A DNA stretch of 64,000 nucleotides from Vibrio amylolyticus (GTDB lineage: Bacteria; Pseudomonadota; Gammaproteobacteria; Enterobacterales; Vibrionaceae): positions 558,001 to 622,000 of the forward strand of contig NZ_JAJHVV010000001.1 in NCBI RefSeq assembly GCF_023145695.1, given 5' to 3'. The notes under the pieces were generated by a model. It made no database searches and had not been told where the DNA came from. It was given only the letters and a program-made list of their open reading frames with translations. Positions 1 through 9,735 of the stretch are shown here, one piece after another. The position numbers were made by a program, and so were the translations under genes. Position 1 is the first letter of the stretch, and each line of letters begins with the position of its first letter.

Positions 1-922
1 TGTAAATGCTGACGTAGTAAACAAGATTGTAAACCTGGCATCTCGTAACGCTGGCTTCATCACTAAGCGTTTCGAAGGTAAGCTTTCTGCTGAATTTGCT
101 GAACCTGAGCTTTACAACGAATTCGTAGCAGCGGCTGAGCGTATCGGTCAGCTATACGAAACTCGTGAATTTAGCCGCGCTATTCGTGAAATTACTGCAT
201 TAGCTGATAAAGCGAACCAGTACATTGATGAAAAAGCACCTTGGGTTCTTGCCAAAGAAGAAGGCAAAGAAGCTGAGCTTCAACAAGTATCTTCTGTAGG
301 TATTAACCTGTTCCGCGTTCTAATGGCTTACCTAAAACCTGTAATGCCTGAACTTGCAGCTCGCACTGAAGCATTCTTAAACGAAGAGCTAACGTGGGAA
401 GCGATTGCTACACCGCTAACTGATCACGAGATCACTAAGTTCAAAGCGCTATTTAGTCGTATTGATCCTAAGAAAGTGGAAGCAATGGTTGAGTCTTCAA
501 AAGAAGATGCAGCAGCAGAAATGGCAGCCAAAGAGAAAGCAGAAGCTGAGAAAGAAAAAGCGAGCAAAACAGAGCTAGAGAAAGAGCCAATCGCCGATGA
601 GATTGAGTTCGATGCGTTTGCTGCTGTCGATATGCGTATTGCTCGTATCATCTCTTGTGAAGAAGTGCCAAAAGCGAACAAACTACTGAAATTCCAATTG
701 GATATCGGCGGTGAAACGCGTCAGGTATTCTCTGGGATTAAATCAGCGTACAAACCTGAAGAGCTAGAAGGTAAGCTAACCGTTATGGTCGCAAACCTGA
801 AACCTCGTAAGATGAAGTTTGGTATGTCTGAAGGCATGATCTTAGCAGCAGGCCCTGGTGGCAGCGATCTTTGGATCCTTGAGCCACACGAAGGTGCTCA
901 ACCTGGTATGCGCGTGATGTAA
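1..922 (+). CDS. metG: Methionyl-tRNA synthetase, C-terminal part (5' end outside window)
   Basis: The frame is open from base 2 to a TAA at 922, giving about 306 residues. MetG charges tRNA-Met with methionine in the cytosol. The part seen is the helical anticodon-binding region, then a charged Lys/Glu/Ala linker at roughly 500-590, then a C-terminal tRNA-binding/dimerisation domain (EMAP/Trbp111 fold) of about 110 residues that begins near the DMRIARI segment. The catalytic HIGH and KMSKS parts lie upstream of the window. A strong intrinsic terminator follows. The identification rests on the tail, which is typical of long bacterial MetG proteins. Confidence 0.95.
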   Translation, partial: VNADVVNKIVNLASRNAGFITKRFEGKLSAEFAEPELYNEFVAAAERIGQLYETREFSRAIREITALADKANQYIDEKAPWVLAKEEGKEAELQQVSSVGINLFRVLMAYLKPVMPELAARTEAFLNEELTWEAIATPLTDHEITKFKALFSRIDPKKVEAMVESSKEDAAAEMAAKEKAEAEKEKASKTELEKEPIADEIEFDAFAAVDMRIARIISCEEVPKANKLLKFQLDIGGETRQVFSGIKSAYKPEELEGKLTVMVANLKPRKMKFGMSEGMILAAGPGGSDLWILEPHEGAQPGMRVM

Positions 923-970
923 TACTCACTACTCGCTTCCAATACAGAAGCAAAAGTAGAAAATAGAAGT

Positions 971-1016
971 CCCCGTTATGGCTAACTTATTAGCATCGAA
1001 TAACGGGGATTTTTTT
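971..1016 (+). terminator. Intrinsic terminator of metG
   Basis: A perfect stem CCCCGTTAT / ATAACGGGG with a 19-20 nt loop is followed by a run of T residues. It lies about 50 bases after the metG stop. Confidence 0.9.
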
Positions 1017-1127
1017 GTCGATAGAAATAACAACTGTAAAGGGTTCGTAAAGTTATCTATCGGTATATTGTAATAAGATGACGCCTTCTATACGCTACGC
1101 AAATCATGATGATAAGTAGAGTGTGTA

Positions 1128-1673
1128 ATGAGACTTCTAGTATTGGCAACAACCGCTTTGTTAAGCGCCGCAGTAAACGCAACTCCCTTCGTAAACGCTC
1201 AAATTGGCGTAGGCTCAGATAAGGCCAATAAGATTTCATTTGGTTACGCAGTCGATAAACACGCATTATCGTTGGGCTATATGGCAACAGAATCAGACAG
1301 CGATAAAACCTACACACAAGGAACATCTCCATTTTCAGAGCATTATGAAGCAGAAGCTCAATTTGCCGTACTCGACTATGAATATACGCTGGGAAGCTTT
1401 GATGGCTTCGATATGATGATCAATGCTTCATTCGGCCTTGGTAATACGGACAACAAGTTAATTCGAACCAACATGAGCTCTAACGAAGTTATTTCGACAG
1501 ACAAGAGTGATCATAGCGCCACCTATTACGGCCTATTTTTTGGCGTATCGAGAACCTTTGAAAGTGTCGACGACCTTAGCATTTACGGGTTAGTTGGCGT
1601 TGATTCTTATGACTATGAAGAATTTGATAGTGGCGGTTTCTCTGGAAGCGTTGGATTAAGATACCGATTTTAA
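1128..1673 (+). CDS. Predicted small outer-membrane beta-barrel protein, function unknown
   Basis: The protein has 181 residues. The first 18-19 look like a Sec signal peptide, with a basic start, a hydrophobic core and cleavage near VNA-TP. The remainder alternates polar and hydrophobic residues in short Gly- and aromatic-rich strands (for example ISFGYAV, LSLGYMA, YYGLFFGVS) and ends in YRF. A terminal aromatic residue is the usual signal for outer-membrane barrel insertion. About eight strands would fit this length. It is a single gene between two terminators. I do not recognise a named family, so a porin-like or OmpA/OmpW-like fold is an inference from the pattern. Confidence 0.75.
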   Translation: MRLLVLATTALLSAAVNATPFVNAQIGVGSDKANKISFGYAVDKHALSLGYMATESDSDKTYTQGTSPFSEHYEAEAQFAVLDYEYTLGSFDGFDMMINASFGLGNTDNKLIRTNMSSNEVISTDKSDHSATYYGLFFGVSRTFESVDDLSIYGLVGVDSYDYEEFDSGGFSGSVGLRYRF

Positions 1674-1708
1674 TCAGAATAAATCTTCAGTCATTTCAAA
1701 TGATGTGT

Positions 1709-1740
1709 AAAAAAAGCTGGCCCTAGAGCCAGCTTTTTAT
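1709..1740. terminator. Bidirectional intrinsic terminator
   Basis: The stem AAAAAGCTGG / CCAGCTTTTT has A-rich and T-rich flanks. It serves the barrel gene on the plus strand and the convergent RND pump gene on the minus strand. Confidence 0.88.
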
Positions 1741-1767
1741 TTACCAAGAGTAAACAGGTAAAAGTTA

Positions 1768-4700
1768 CTATGCCTCGCTTTCTGGTTTCCACCACCACTG
1801 ATAAAACTTAGACGAGCCACGTTTGATATCGTTCAGTACCAAATAAAGAATCGGCACCAATAATAACGTTACAAAGGTAGAGAATAGAATACCAAACGCT
1901 AATGACACGGCCATTGGTATCATCACCTGAGCTTGAAGGCTAGTTTCAAGCATCATTGGCACCAAACCAAAGAACGTGGTTAGAGAGGTCAAGATAACCG
2001 CTCTAAAACGGAAGCAGCCTGAATCTATCGCGGCTTGCGTAATACTCTTGCCCTCAGAGCGAGCTCGATTGACATAATCCACCAACACCAGTGAATCGTT
2101 CACGACAACACCGCCTAGGGCGATAATTCCTGTCATACTCAACATACTCATTGATAGCCCCAAGAACAGGTGGCCAAATAGCGCGCCAATCATGCCAAAT
2201 GGGATCACCGACATGATAATCATCGGTTGAGTATACGACTTCAACGGAATCGCCAGCAGCGTATACACCGCTAATAGAACAAACAGCGCCCCTTGCGCTA
2301 ACGCGACCATGGATTCTTGTTCATCTAAACTCGCGCCACCTAGCTTCACAGTTAAACCGTCGTATTTAGTCGCTAACTCTGGGACAAAATTCGTCAATAT
2401 GTCATCTATCACCTTTTTCGGCTCGGCCACATTGGTATTAACGTTCGCTACGACAGTCAGCGCTCTGCGGTAATCTTTACGGTTAATGGATGAATATGAG
2501 TCATCAAGCTCTATCTCAGCAACCGTAGAAAAAGGAACTCGATCACCAGATGGCGTTCGTATCAGCATGTTTTCTAAATGACCAATACTGCGCCTTTCAT
2601 CACGAGGATAACGCACCATGACTTTGACTTCTTCTTTGTCACGTAACAAGCGCTGTGCTTCATAGCCAAAGAACCCGTGGCGAACTTGAGAGGCTAAATC
2701 TAACAGGGTTAACCCTAATGCTTCCGCTTCTGGCTTTATCTGTAGACGAATTTCGCTTGAACCTGAAGAGAAGTTATCAGAGATATCATAGAGCCCATTA
2801 TAGAGGCGTAACTTCTCTTTCAGCTCATCAGAAGCTGCCGTCAAGGCATCCAGGTCATCAGAGGCCAGTTCAAACGTCACTGTGTTTGTTTGCGCTCCAC
2901 CACCCGCCTCAAATGAGAGTTTATTTACCCCCACTAACGTCGGTAGCTCCGCACGCCATTTATCAGCAATTTGAACGCCATCAACTTCACGGTCTTCAGC
3001 TTTAGAAAGCTCGACAAAAAATTCGATATTGGTCAGAGATGATTTCACTACTAAATAGTGATCGACCACAGAACTGCCATATTCCTGCTGAATTTTCTCA
3101 TCCATTTTATGCATCGATTTCTCGATTAGCTGCGCCGTTTCAATGGTTCTGGCTTCAGAAAAGGCCGGTTCCATTTCAAGCGTTACATGGATATAGTCCG
3201 AAGGCATGTCTGGGAAGAAAACCCAACGTACTTTGCCGCTCATCACCAACGCAACAGAGAACATGAGTACGCCAATAAAGGCGGCTAATACACTGTATCG
3301 ATACTGGATACATCGCTGTAGGAATGGCTTATAGCGCTCAAAAACAAAGGTATTCAATCGAGCATTAAACGCTTGTTTCGCTTTAACAAATCGATTGGGA
3401 TTTTTGTTCGGTTTGATTTTCATATGCGCAAGGTGCGCAGGAAGAATAAGCTTTGACTCAACCAGTGAGAAAATGAGGCACAGAATAACAACCCAAGCCA
3501 CCGCTTCACTCAAGCTTTTCATTGGGCCAGAGATGAGCAACATGGGAATAAAGGCGACAATCGTGGTTAAAACACCAAACGTCGCTGGCGTTGCCACTTT
3601 ACGTACGCCCGTCACAACACTATCAACACTGTGGCCATTATTCTCAATCTCTTGAGCGGCACTCTCCCCTGTTACAATCGCATCGTCCACTACAATCCCG
3701 AGCACGAGAATAAAGGCAAACAAGCTCACCATATTGAGCGTTACCCCAAATGGTGGGTGCGGCATTAAAAAGAACGCCCCTAAGAAACAGACCGGAAGGC
3801 CCATCATGACCCAAAAGGCCAATTTTACATTTAAGAACAGAGCGAGTATGGCAAAAACAAGAATAGCACCGAAAACAATATTGGAAACCATCATGTCCAA
3901 GCGACCATCAAGGTAGTGCGTTAAATCAAGCCAACTGTCCATAAAGACCCCGCTAGGGAGCGTCTTTTTATGTTCATCAAGCCAAGCATTAACTTGTTTT
4001 GATATCTCCACAGCATCTTGGCTATCCACACTGTTCACTTGGATGATCGCAGCGGGGTAACCATTAAAACGAACATAGTTATCCCAATCAATAAAGCCAT
4101 CACGCACATCTGCAACTTGCGATAATAGAATACGGCTACCATCGGGATTAGCGGCAATCACTATGTCCGTAAAATCACCCTCTCTGTACGCTTGCGCCTT
4201 CGTTCGCAGTAAAATATTTCCATCATCGGCACGAATGGAGCCACCCGGTAAGTCAAATGACGAGCGTTGTACCGCTTGTGCAACATCGTTGAAAGTTAAG
4301 CCATACTCCCTAAGTTGACGCTCACGGACTTCTATTGCAATTTCATAGTCTAACGCACCGATTAAATCCGCACTTGATACCGCAGGAAGTGACGTAAATT
4401 CATCACGAGTCTGCTTCGCTAGCTCTTTCATCTCATGATCAGTCAGGTCTCCGTAAATGGAAACAAACATCACCAGATTTTTGGGCTTTATTTGGAAAAT
4501 ATTTGGCTGTTCAATACTGTCCGGAAAGGTGGATATCGCATCAACTTCTAACTTAATCTCATCTAAAATATCTTTAGGCCGATAACCCGAGTCCACTTCA
4601 ACAGTAACGGTACCGACACTGTCAGCGGCGACAGAAGAAACCTGCTTAATTCCCCGAATGTCTTTGATGGCCTCTTCAATCTTGATGTTTATCCCCTCTT

Positions 4701-4890
4701 CAATTTCTTGAGGAGCGGCGCCGGGATAAGCGACGGTAACTTGAACGAAGTTAGTTTCAATCGTTGGGAAAACTTCTTTGTTCAATGTGAAGACACTAAA
4801 GGTCCCGCCAATAATAAGCAGCCACATGATAAGGTTTGCTGCGACTGGGTTGTGAGCAAACCAAGCGATGATACCGCGCTGCTTAGTCAT
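1768..4890 (-). CDS. RND-family multidrug efflux transporter, inner-membrane subunit
   Basis: This 1040-residue protein has the length and layout of AcrB/MexB-type hydrophobe/amphiphile RND pumps: one N-terminal TM helix, a large periplasmic porter domain, six TM helices, a second porter domain and five final helices. The TM4 signature GIVVDDAIV carries the paired proton-relay aspartates near residues 399-400. Such pumps export drugs, detergents or bile-like compounds using the proton gradient. Its start overlaps the end of the upstream adaptor gene by 8 bases, so the two are co-translated. No outer-membrane channel gene is nearby, so a separately encoded TolC is the likely partner. The substrate cannot be read from sequence. 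Confidence 0.93.
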   Translation of the reverse strand: MTKQRGIIAWFAHNPVAANLIMWLLIIGGTFSVFTLNKEVFPTIETNFVQVTVAYPGAAPQEIEEGINIKIEEAIKDIRGIKQVSSVAADSVGTVTVEVDSGYRPKDILDEIKLEVDAISTFPDSIEQPNIFQIKPKNLVMFVSIYGDLTDHEMKELAKQTRDEFTSLPAVSSADLIGALDYEIAIEVRERQLREYGLTFNDVAQAVQRSSFDLPGGSIRADDGNILLRTKAQAYREGDFTDIVIAANPDGSRILLSQVADVRDGFIDWDNYVRFNGYPAAIIQVNSVDSQDAVEISKQVNAWLDEHKKTLPSGVFMDSWLDLTHYLDGRLDMMVSNIVFGAILVFAILALFLNVKLAFWVMMGLPVCFLGAFFLMPHPPFGVTLNMVSLFAFILVLGIVVDDAIVTGESAAQEIENNGHSVDSVVTGVRKVATPATFGVLTTIVAFIPMLLISGPMKSLSEAVAWVVILCLIFSLVESKLILPAHLAHMKIKPNKNPNRFVKAKQAFNARLNTFVFERYKPFLQRCIQYRYSVLAAFIGVLMFSVALVMSGKVRWVFFPDMPSDYIHVTLEMEPAFSEARTIETAQLIEKSMHKMDEKIQQEYGSSVVDHYLVVKSSLTNIEFFVELSKAEDREVDGVQIADKWRAELPTLVGVNKLSFEAGGGAQTNTVTFELASDDLDALTAASDELKEKLRLYNGLYDISDNFSSGSSEIRLQIKPEAEALGLTLLDLASQVRHGFFGYEAQRLLRDKEEVKVMVRYPRDERRSIGHLENMLIRTPSGDRVPFSTVAEIELDDSYSSINRKDYRRALTVVANVNTNVAEPKKVIDDILTNFVPELATKYDGLTVKLGGASLDEQESMVALAQGALFVLLAVYTLLAIPLKSYTQPMIIMSVIPFGMIGALFGHLFLGLSMSMLSMTGIIALGGVVVNDSLVLVDYVNRARSEGKSITQAAIDSGCFRFRAVILTSLTTFFGLVPMMLETSLQAQVMIPMAVSLAFGILFSTFVTLLLVPILYLVLNDIKRGSSKFYQWWWKPESEA

Positions 4891-6061
4891 TCTGTTGCTC
4901 CTGCGCGCCGTTCTCTTTCACACCAATGATGGTCACTATTTGTTCTTCGCTGTATTGATTGATAGGTGTCACAGAGATTTGTTCACCCTCAACAAAGCTT
5001 GATTGAATATAAGCAAACGCTTCATCTTGACGAATAATATTCACGTTACGTTGCTCAAGTTTCAATTCATCATTCACCACGTAAGCTTTACCATTACGAA
5101 CTAAATTACGCGGCAGAGAAACGACATCCTCCACTGTATTGGCAACCACCTTCGCCGTCACATAACTACCAAACTTTAGCGATGGTTGAATACAACGCCC
5201 CTGCTCTAAGCAATATGGGTCATCGATTTCAGCAATGAGGTTGAACATACGTGAGTTACGGTCGATAACACGCTCACTTCGCTTAATAGTTGCTGGGTAA
5301 TTGAACTCCTGCCCTGCATATCGAACTTGAAGTGTCGCAGTTAACGAAACATCATCATTAATCGGTAAGTAAGCTAAATCACTGTTTGTAATAGGTAATG
5401 AGACTTCGGCCTGCTGAGTATCATAAATATCGGCGATAGGCGCGCCAACGGTTAAGTACTCCCCTAGGCTGGCGTGTCGTTCACTTACTAAGCCATCAAA
5501 AGGTGCTCTGATCACCGTTCTTTGGACATTACGAATGGCACGCTTTACCGCTGCTTGAGCAAATTTAACATTGGCTTGTTCACGCTTGACTTGTGGGACT
5601 CGCAACCCGAGTTTTGGCGCTTCACCCTCGCCAACATGAGCCCAATCTCGCTTTGCTACTTCTGCTCGCGCGAGCTCTTCTTCTAGTGAGGCTTTTGCCT
5701 GAGCCAATGACGCTTTCGCTTGCTCAAGGTCCGCTTCATAATCAGAGGGATCAATATTCGCGAGTATCTGACCTTTCTTAACTAAACCACCCACCAATAA
5801 GTCTGGTGATAAGGTTACGATTCTGCCTGATATTTCACTGACGACTTTAGATTGATACTTAGGTTCAACAAAGCCATAAGAATCAATATGGAAAGTCATT
5901 TCCTTTGGCGCCGCATCTAATACCTCGATACGAAGTTCAGTTGGCTCAATAGCTATCTGTTCAGGCTCCTCCTTGCTTGCGATGAGTATCTGGGATGCAA
6001 TAAAAAACACGCCGAGAATAATGAGAGGAGCAGCTCTTCTTGCTATGAGTGCGAAGTTCAT
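4883..6061 (-). CDS. RND efflux periplasmic adaptor (membrane fusion protein)
   Basis: I take the ATG at 6061 (MNFALIARR, 392 residues) as the start because AAGGA sits 5 bases upstream. A TTG 24 bases further out has no better site. The N-terminus is one hydrophobic helix without a lipobox, so the protein is probably a membrane-anchored adaptor rather than a lipoprotein. A lipoyl-like half (GRIVTLSPDLLVGGLVKKGQILANID) is split by an Ala/Glu/Lys-rich helical hairpin at about residues 90-165, followed by beta-barrel and membrane-proximal domains. It links the RND pump encoded immediately downstream to an outer-membrane channel. Confidence 0.92.
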   Translation of the reverse strand: MNFALIARRAAPLIILGVFFIASQILIASKEEPEQIAIEPTELRIEVLDAAPKEMTFHIDSYGFVEPKYQSKVVSEISGRIVTLSPDLLVGGLVKKGQILANIDPSDYEADLEQAKASLAQAKASLEEELARAEVAKRDWAHVGEGEAPKLGLRVPQVKREQANVKFAQAAVKRAIRNVQRTVIRAPFDGLVSERHASLGEYLTVGAPIADIYDTQQAEVSLPITNSDLAYLPINDDVSLTATLQVRYAGQEFNYPATIKRSERVIDRNSRMFNLIAEIDDPYCLEQGRCIQPSLKFGSYVTAKVVANTVEDVVSLPRNLVRNGKAYVVNDELKLEQRNVNIIRQDEAFAYIQSSFVEGEQISVTPINQYSEEQIVTIIGVKENGAQEQQND

Positions 6062-6187
6062 ATGAGTCCTTAACTGGGAAGACAATAGTAATAATTTGAT
6101 TTTTCATAGGTAAAATCACGCAATAGTATTCCGTTATACAACGACAAATACTCTGCTCTACCTCAATGATACGCTGTTAGTACTCAT

Positions 6188-6224
6188 AAAAAAAAGCCAC
6201 TGATGGGATTCAGTGGCTTTTTGA
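6188..6224. terminator. Intrinsic terminator downstream of udp
   Basis: The stem AAAAAGCCACTGA / TTCAGTGGCTTTTT with a short loop has A and T runs on both sides. It lies about 75 bases past the udp stop and ahead of the pump operon. Confidence 0.85.
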
Positions 6225-6297
6225 TACAATATGTCATGCTTTGATAAACTAACTCACTATTAAGAAAGCTAACTACGCATAAGTTTTCACGCTTGGA

Positions 6298-7056
6298 TTA
6301 AAGCATTTTACGAGCAGCTGCAACAACGACCTTAATTGAACGCGCTTCTGTCTCTTTTAATGTCGCGTGATCTGGAATCTCTTTTTGGGTACGGTTAATA
6401 ATAACACCCGCAACACAACCCGCTTTTAAGCCAGAACTTGCACACATGGTCAGTAGCGTTGCTGATTCCATTTCGAAGTTCAGTACGCCCATATCCTGCC
6501 ACTCTTGCATTGAGCCTTGGAAGCTCTTAACAACACGCCCTGAGAATGTATCGTAACGCTCTTGCCCAGGGTAGAAGGTGTCGCTTGAAGCAGTTACGCC
6601 CATATGAACATCAGCGCCAGACTCTTCAACAGCGGCTTTCATTGCCGTCGCCACATCAAAATCAGCAACTGCAGGGAACTCCATTGGCGCAAAATGTAAG
6701 CTTGCACCGTCTAGACGAACGGAACCCGTCGAAACAATCATATCACCAACATTAACATGCGGTTGAATTGCCCCAGTCGTGCCGACACGAAGGAAAGTAC
6801 GAACACCTAGTTGAGCAAGCTCTTCAACCGCTATTGACGTTGAAGGACCACCGATACCTGTTGAACAAACAACAACTGGCTTTCCATCTAATTCAGCACG
6901 ATAAAGGGTGTATTCACGATGGCTCGCTAGGAAAACTGGATTCTCCATCTCTTCAGCGATCTTTTGTACGCGTGCAGGATCGCCCGGAATGATCGCAAGC
7001 GTCGCGCCATTCAAATCAGCTTCAGTAATACCTAGGTGGAAAACAGCTTGAGACAT
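6298..7056 (-). CDS. udp: Uridine phosphorylase
   Basis: The 252-residue protein matches the usual length of bacterial Udp (about 253). It splits uridine with phosphate into uracil and ribose-1-phosphate in the cytosolic pyrimidine salvage pathway. Family features seen are IIPGDPARV near the N-terminus (phosphate site), the [16 protein letters not shown] and RVGTTGAIQ segments (phosphate/ribose site) and [12 protein letters not shown] near residue 195, whose Glu/Met bind ribose. The gene stands alone between the RND pump operon and the metal ATPase. A CRP-like site lies about 90-105 bases upstream, which agrees with the CRP (and CytR) control of this gene in E. coli. Confidence 0.96.
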   Translation of the reverse strand: MSQAVFHLGITEADLNGATLAIIPGDPARVQKIAEEMENPVFLASHREYTLYRAELDGKPVVVCSTGIGGPSTSIAVEELAQLGVRTFLRVGTTGAIQPHVNVGDMIVSTGSVRLDGASLHFAPMEFPAVADFDVATAMKAAVEESGADVHMGVTASSDTFYPGQERYDTFSGRVVKSFQGSMQEWQDMGVLNFEMESATLLTMCASSGLKAGCVAGVIINRTQKEIPDHATLKETEARSIKVVVAAARKML

Positions 7057-7144
7057 AAGTCACTCCTTTTGCAGCTTGTTCAGCTATGAGTTTATTGGGT
7101 TCGTAGGGTATGGAATTACTGTATCGAACCTAACAACAACAAAG

Positions 7145-7160
7145 AGTGACAAGCATCACA
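7145..7160. promoter_or_regulatory. Probable CRP (cAMP receptor protein) site upstream of udp
   Basis: AGTGA-N6-TCACA differs from the consensus TGTGA-N6-TCACA at one base. It is about 90 bases upstream of the udp start, and udp is a classic CRP/CytR-controlled gene in enterics. CytR control here is only inferred. Confidence 0.6.
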
Positions 7161-7250
7161 TCAAGAGTTCGTGATTATCATTTCATTTCACACAAAAACG
7201 GTTGGCATCACACTTTTATCAATGTAGTTAACAACTGATTGCACAATTTT

Positions 7251-7278
7251 GATACCCACTTCGATCAAAGTGGGTATC
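7251..7278. repeat. Perfect 11-bp inverted repeat downstream of the metal ATPase gene
   Basis: GATACCCACTT and AAGTGGGTATC surround a 6-base loop. Neither strand has a clear T run after the stem. It could be a weak terminator or an mRNA 3'-end stabiliser for the gene ending at 7314. Confidence 0.6.
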
Positions 7279-7313
7279 ACAACGACATCTCATTTCCCTC
7301 TCAACGAGAAGTT

Positions 7314-9686
7314 TTAGTGACCAAATTTGGATTTAAACTTTAATAACCGTAACGCGTTAAGCGTCACTAGTGCGGTAGCACCACTGTCGGCCATAACAGC
7401 CACCCATAAGCCCGTAATCCCAAATAAGCTCGTGACAAGAAATACGGCTTTGAGCCCAAGAGCCAAGCAGACATTCTGTCTGATATTAGCGAGTGTCGCT
7501 TGTGATAGCTCAATCATGCCAGAGAGCTCAATCAAACGATTATGGGTAATTGCTGCATCAGCTGTTTCTAACGCAACGTCTGTCCCACCACCCATCGCAA
7601 TACCAATGCTTGATGCTTTCATTGCAGGCGCATCGTTAATCCCATCACCAACCATGGCGACATTAGAATTTTGAGACAGTTGCTCAACATAGGTGACTTT
7701 ATCTTGTGGCAGCAAACTGGCTTTATAATCAATATCAATCTGCGAGCTAATCGCCGCTGCACTGCGTGGGTTGTCGCCCGTTAACATAATGGAATGAATA
7801 CCAAGTGACTGTAGGGCTTTAACCGCCTGTTTCGCATCTTCTCGAAGGGTATCTTGCCAAGCAATCAGGCCGATACATTCAGGTTCGCCTTTAGTGGCAA
7901 TAACAACCGTTTTACCTTCGTCTTCAAGCTGTTCAACCATAGCCACGATATCAGCATGAAGGGATACCGTCAGTTTGCTCGGTGCACACACCTGATAGAT
8001 ATGTCCATTAACCGTGCCTTTCACGCCACTACCAATCAAGGCTTGTTTCTCACTCGCCTCTGGCAATGTTATGCCCATTTCTTCTGCACGCTTAACAAGA
8101 GAAACAGCGAGCGGGTGACTTGAACCAACTTCAATGCCGCCTACCACTTCTAACAGTGAGTTTTCTTCCCATTCGTTAAAGGCTATCACGTTAGTCACTT
8201 CAGGTTTTCCTTTGGTTAAGGTACCGGTTTTATCAAACGCGACGGTTTCTATTTTTCCAAGTTGTTCAAGTGCGGCGCCACCTTTGATCAACGCGCCTCT
8301 CTTAGCACCAGCGGCTAATCCTGAAGTTATTGCAGCTGGCGTAGAAATCACTAATGCACATGGACAAGCGATAAGCAGTAAAGCTAAACCTCGGTAAACC
8401 CACGTTTCCCAAGGTTGAGCGAATAGCAGGGGCGGAAGCGTGATAACCGCTAAGGCCACCAACATCATCAGCGGCGTATACCAACGGCTAAACTTATCCA
8501 GAAAACGTTCTAAGGGTGCTTTGCGAGATTCCGCTTCTTCGATAAGGTGAAGAATACGATCAATCGCATTCTCGCCCTGTTTTGAGGTAATGGTAAATCG
8601 AACCACGCGATCGGCTACAACAGCACCAGCCATCACCGCTTCACTTTTATAGCGCTCAACAGGAATGGATTCACCTGTTAACGCACTTTCATCAAAACTT
8701 GCTAGTTCATCATGCAGAGTACCATCGGCCGGAAGCCTTGAGCCCGGAGAGACTTCAATAACATCACCCGGATTTAATTCACTGGCAGAAACCTCGACTC
8801 GTTGACCATCAATAATCTTTGTTGCAGTTTCAGGAACCAGTGCCATTAACGCTTGAACACCACTTCTTGCTCTAGAAGCGGCAAAAGCTTCAAGGCGCTC
8901 GCCAATCAGAAATAACAGTAGAACCATCGCCGCTTCCACTGTCTCACCTAAATACAATGCCCCCAAAGCGGCAACGCTCATGAGTGTTTCAATTGAAAAT
9001 GGTGTACCCGATTTCGCAAGCTGAATAGCTTTTTTGCCAATAGGGTATAAACCAGCAAGACAGGTAAATATGAATAACCCTTCGCTCAAAACAGGCAATG
9101 AGGGTTTAATTATGGCAGCGAGAACCATCGCCACAGCAATGGCAATTATCTTTCCATTTTGTTTCAGTAGAGGTAGCCAACCCGTTTGGGTTTCCGTTTG
9201 ACTGTTATTCGCGGTGACAAAGGAGAAACCTGCACTAATGACGGCTTGTTCAATGCTGTTAACGACAGACGGGTCATTGAACTTGGCAACCAGCTTTTCG
9301 GTGGCGAATAAGACTTTTGATTCTTTTATCCCCTCTATTTTATTGACCGCGGTTTCAACTTTCCTTGCACAGGCAGGGCAGTCCATGCCCTCAATCTTCC
9401 AACTCTGGCTTAGTACGGATTGAGCCGTATTTGTTTCATTTTTAATTTTAGTGGAAGTAGATGTTTGTTCCGTTGAGGTTAAACTAGGAGAGCAACTGGA
9501 CTCGCTTTCCTCATCATTCGAGCTCGCGCTACTGTCACAAGAGCTTGAACTGCAGCAACTGCTATCCGACGAGGTTGAGACACCCGCCATCTGTATTGAG
9601 TTTATTTTAGGTGTAGAGCATCCACTACTTGCCGCTGCGGCTGGTGTGACTTTATTTGAGCGGCACCCTGCGTGTTTTGTGCACAT
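7314..9686 (-). CDS. zntA: Heavy-metal (Zn/Cd/Pb-type) P1B ATPase, ZntA-like
   Basis: The start is the ATG at 9686 (MCTKHAGC, 790 residues): GGAGAG lies 6 bases upstream, and the TTG and ATG codons further out are less well placed. After a Cys/Ser-rich tail of about 85 residues comes one HMA metal-binding domain with GMDCPAC near residue 100. The membrane metal-site motif CPC is near 440, the phosphorylation motif DKTGT near 483, an SSHPLA motif follows, and GDGINDAP is near 679. CPC with the C-terminal membrane motif MADSGATALVTLNALRL favours Zn2+/Cd2+/Pb2+ over copper export. The promoter carries a MerR-family-type operator, but no regulator gene is adjacent. Confidence 0.92.
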   Translation of the reverse strand: MCTKHAGCRSNKVTPAAAASSGCSTPKINSIQMAGVSTSSDSSCCSSSSCDSSASSNDEESESSCSPSLTSTEQTSTSTKIKNETNTAQSVLSQSWKIEGMDCPACARKVETAVNKIEGIKESKVLFATEKLVAKFNDPSVVNSIEQAVISAGFSFVTANNSQTETQTGWLPLLKQNGKIIAIAVAMVLAAIIKPSLPVLSEGLFIFTCLAGLYPIGKKAIQLAKSGTPFSIETLMSVAALGALYLGETVEAAMVLLLFLIGERLEAFAASRARSGVQALMALVPETATKIIDGQRVEVSASELNPGDVIEVSPGSRLPADGTLHDELASFDESALTGESIPVERYKSEAVMAGAVVADRVVRFTITSKQGENAIDRILHLIEEAESRKAPLERFLDKFSRWYTPLMMLVALAVITLPPLLFAQPWETWVYRGLALLLIACPCALVISTPAAITSGLAAGAKRGALIKGGAALEQLGKIETVAFDKTGTLTKGKPEVTNVIAFNEWEENSLLEVVGGIEVGSSHPLAVSLVKRAEEMGITLPEASEKQALIGSGVKGTVNGHIYQVCAPSKLTVSLHADIVAMVEQLEDEGKTVVIATKGEPECIGLIAWQDTLREDAKQAVKALQSLGIHSIMLTGDNPRSAAAISSQIDIDYKASLLPQDKVTYVEQLSQNSNVAMVGDGINDAPAMKASSIGIAMGGGTDVALETADAAITHNRLIELSGMIELSQATLANIRQNVCLALGLKAVFLVTSLFGITGLWVAVMADSGATALVTLNALRLLKFKSKFGH

Positions 9687-9735
9687 ATCTTTCTCTCCAT
9701 AATCCATATTCAAAGAATAAGTACTGTTTATAAAG

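Noticed and set aside
2655..3916. Several plus-strand frames inside the RND pump gene
   Set aside because: They are shadows of a 1040-codon gene whose protein has all the expected family features.
7171..7195. Second CRP site upstream of udp
   Set aside because: CGTGA-N6-TTTCA keeps only part of the consensus. It is too degenerate to list.
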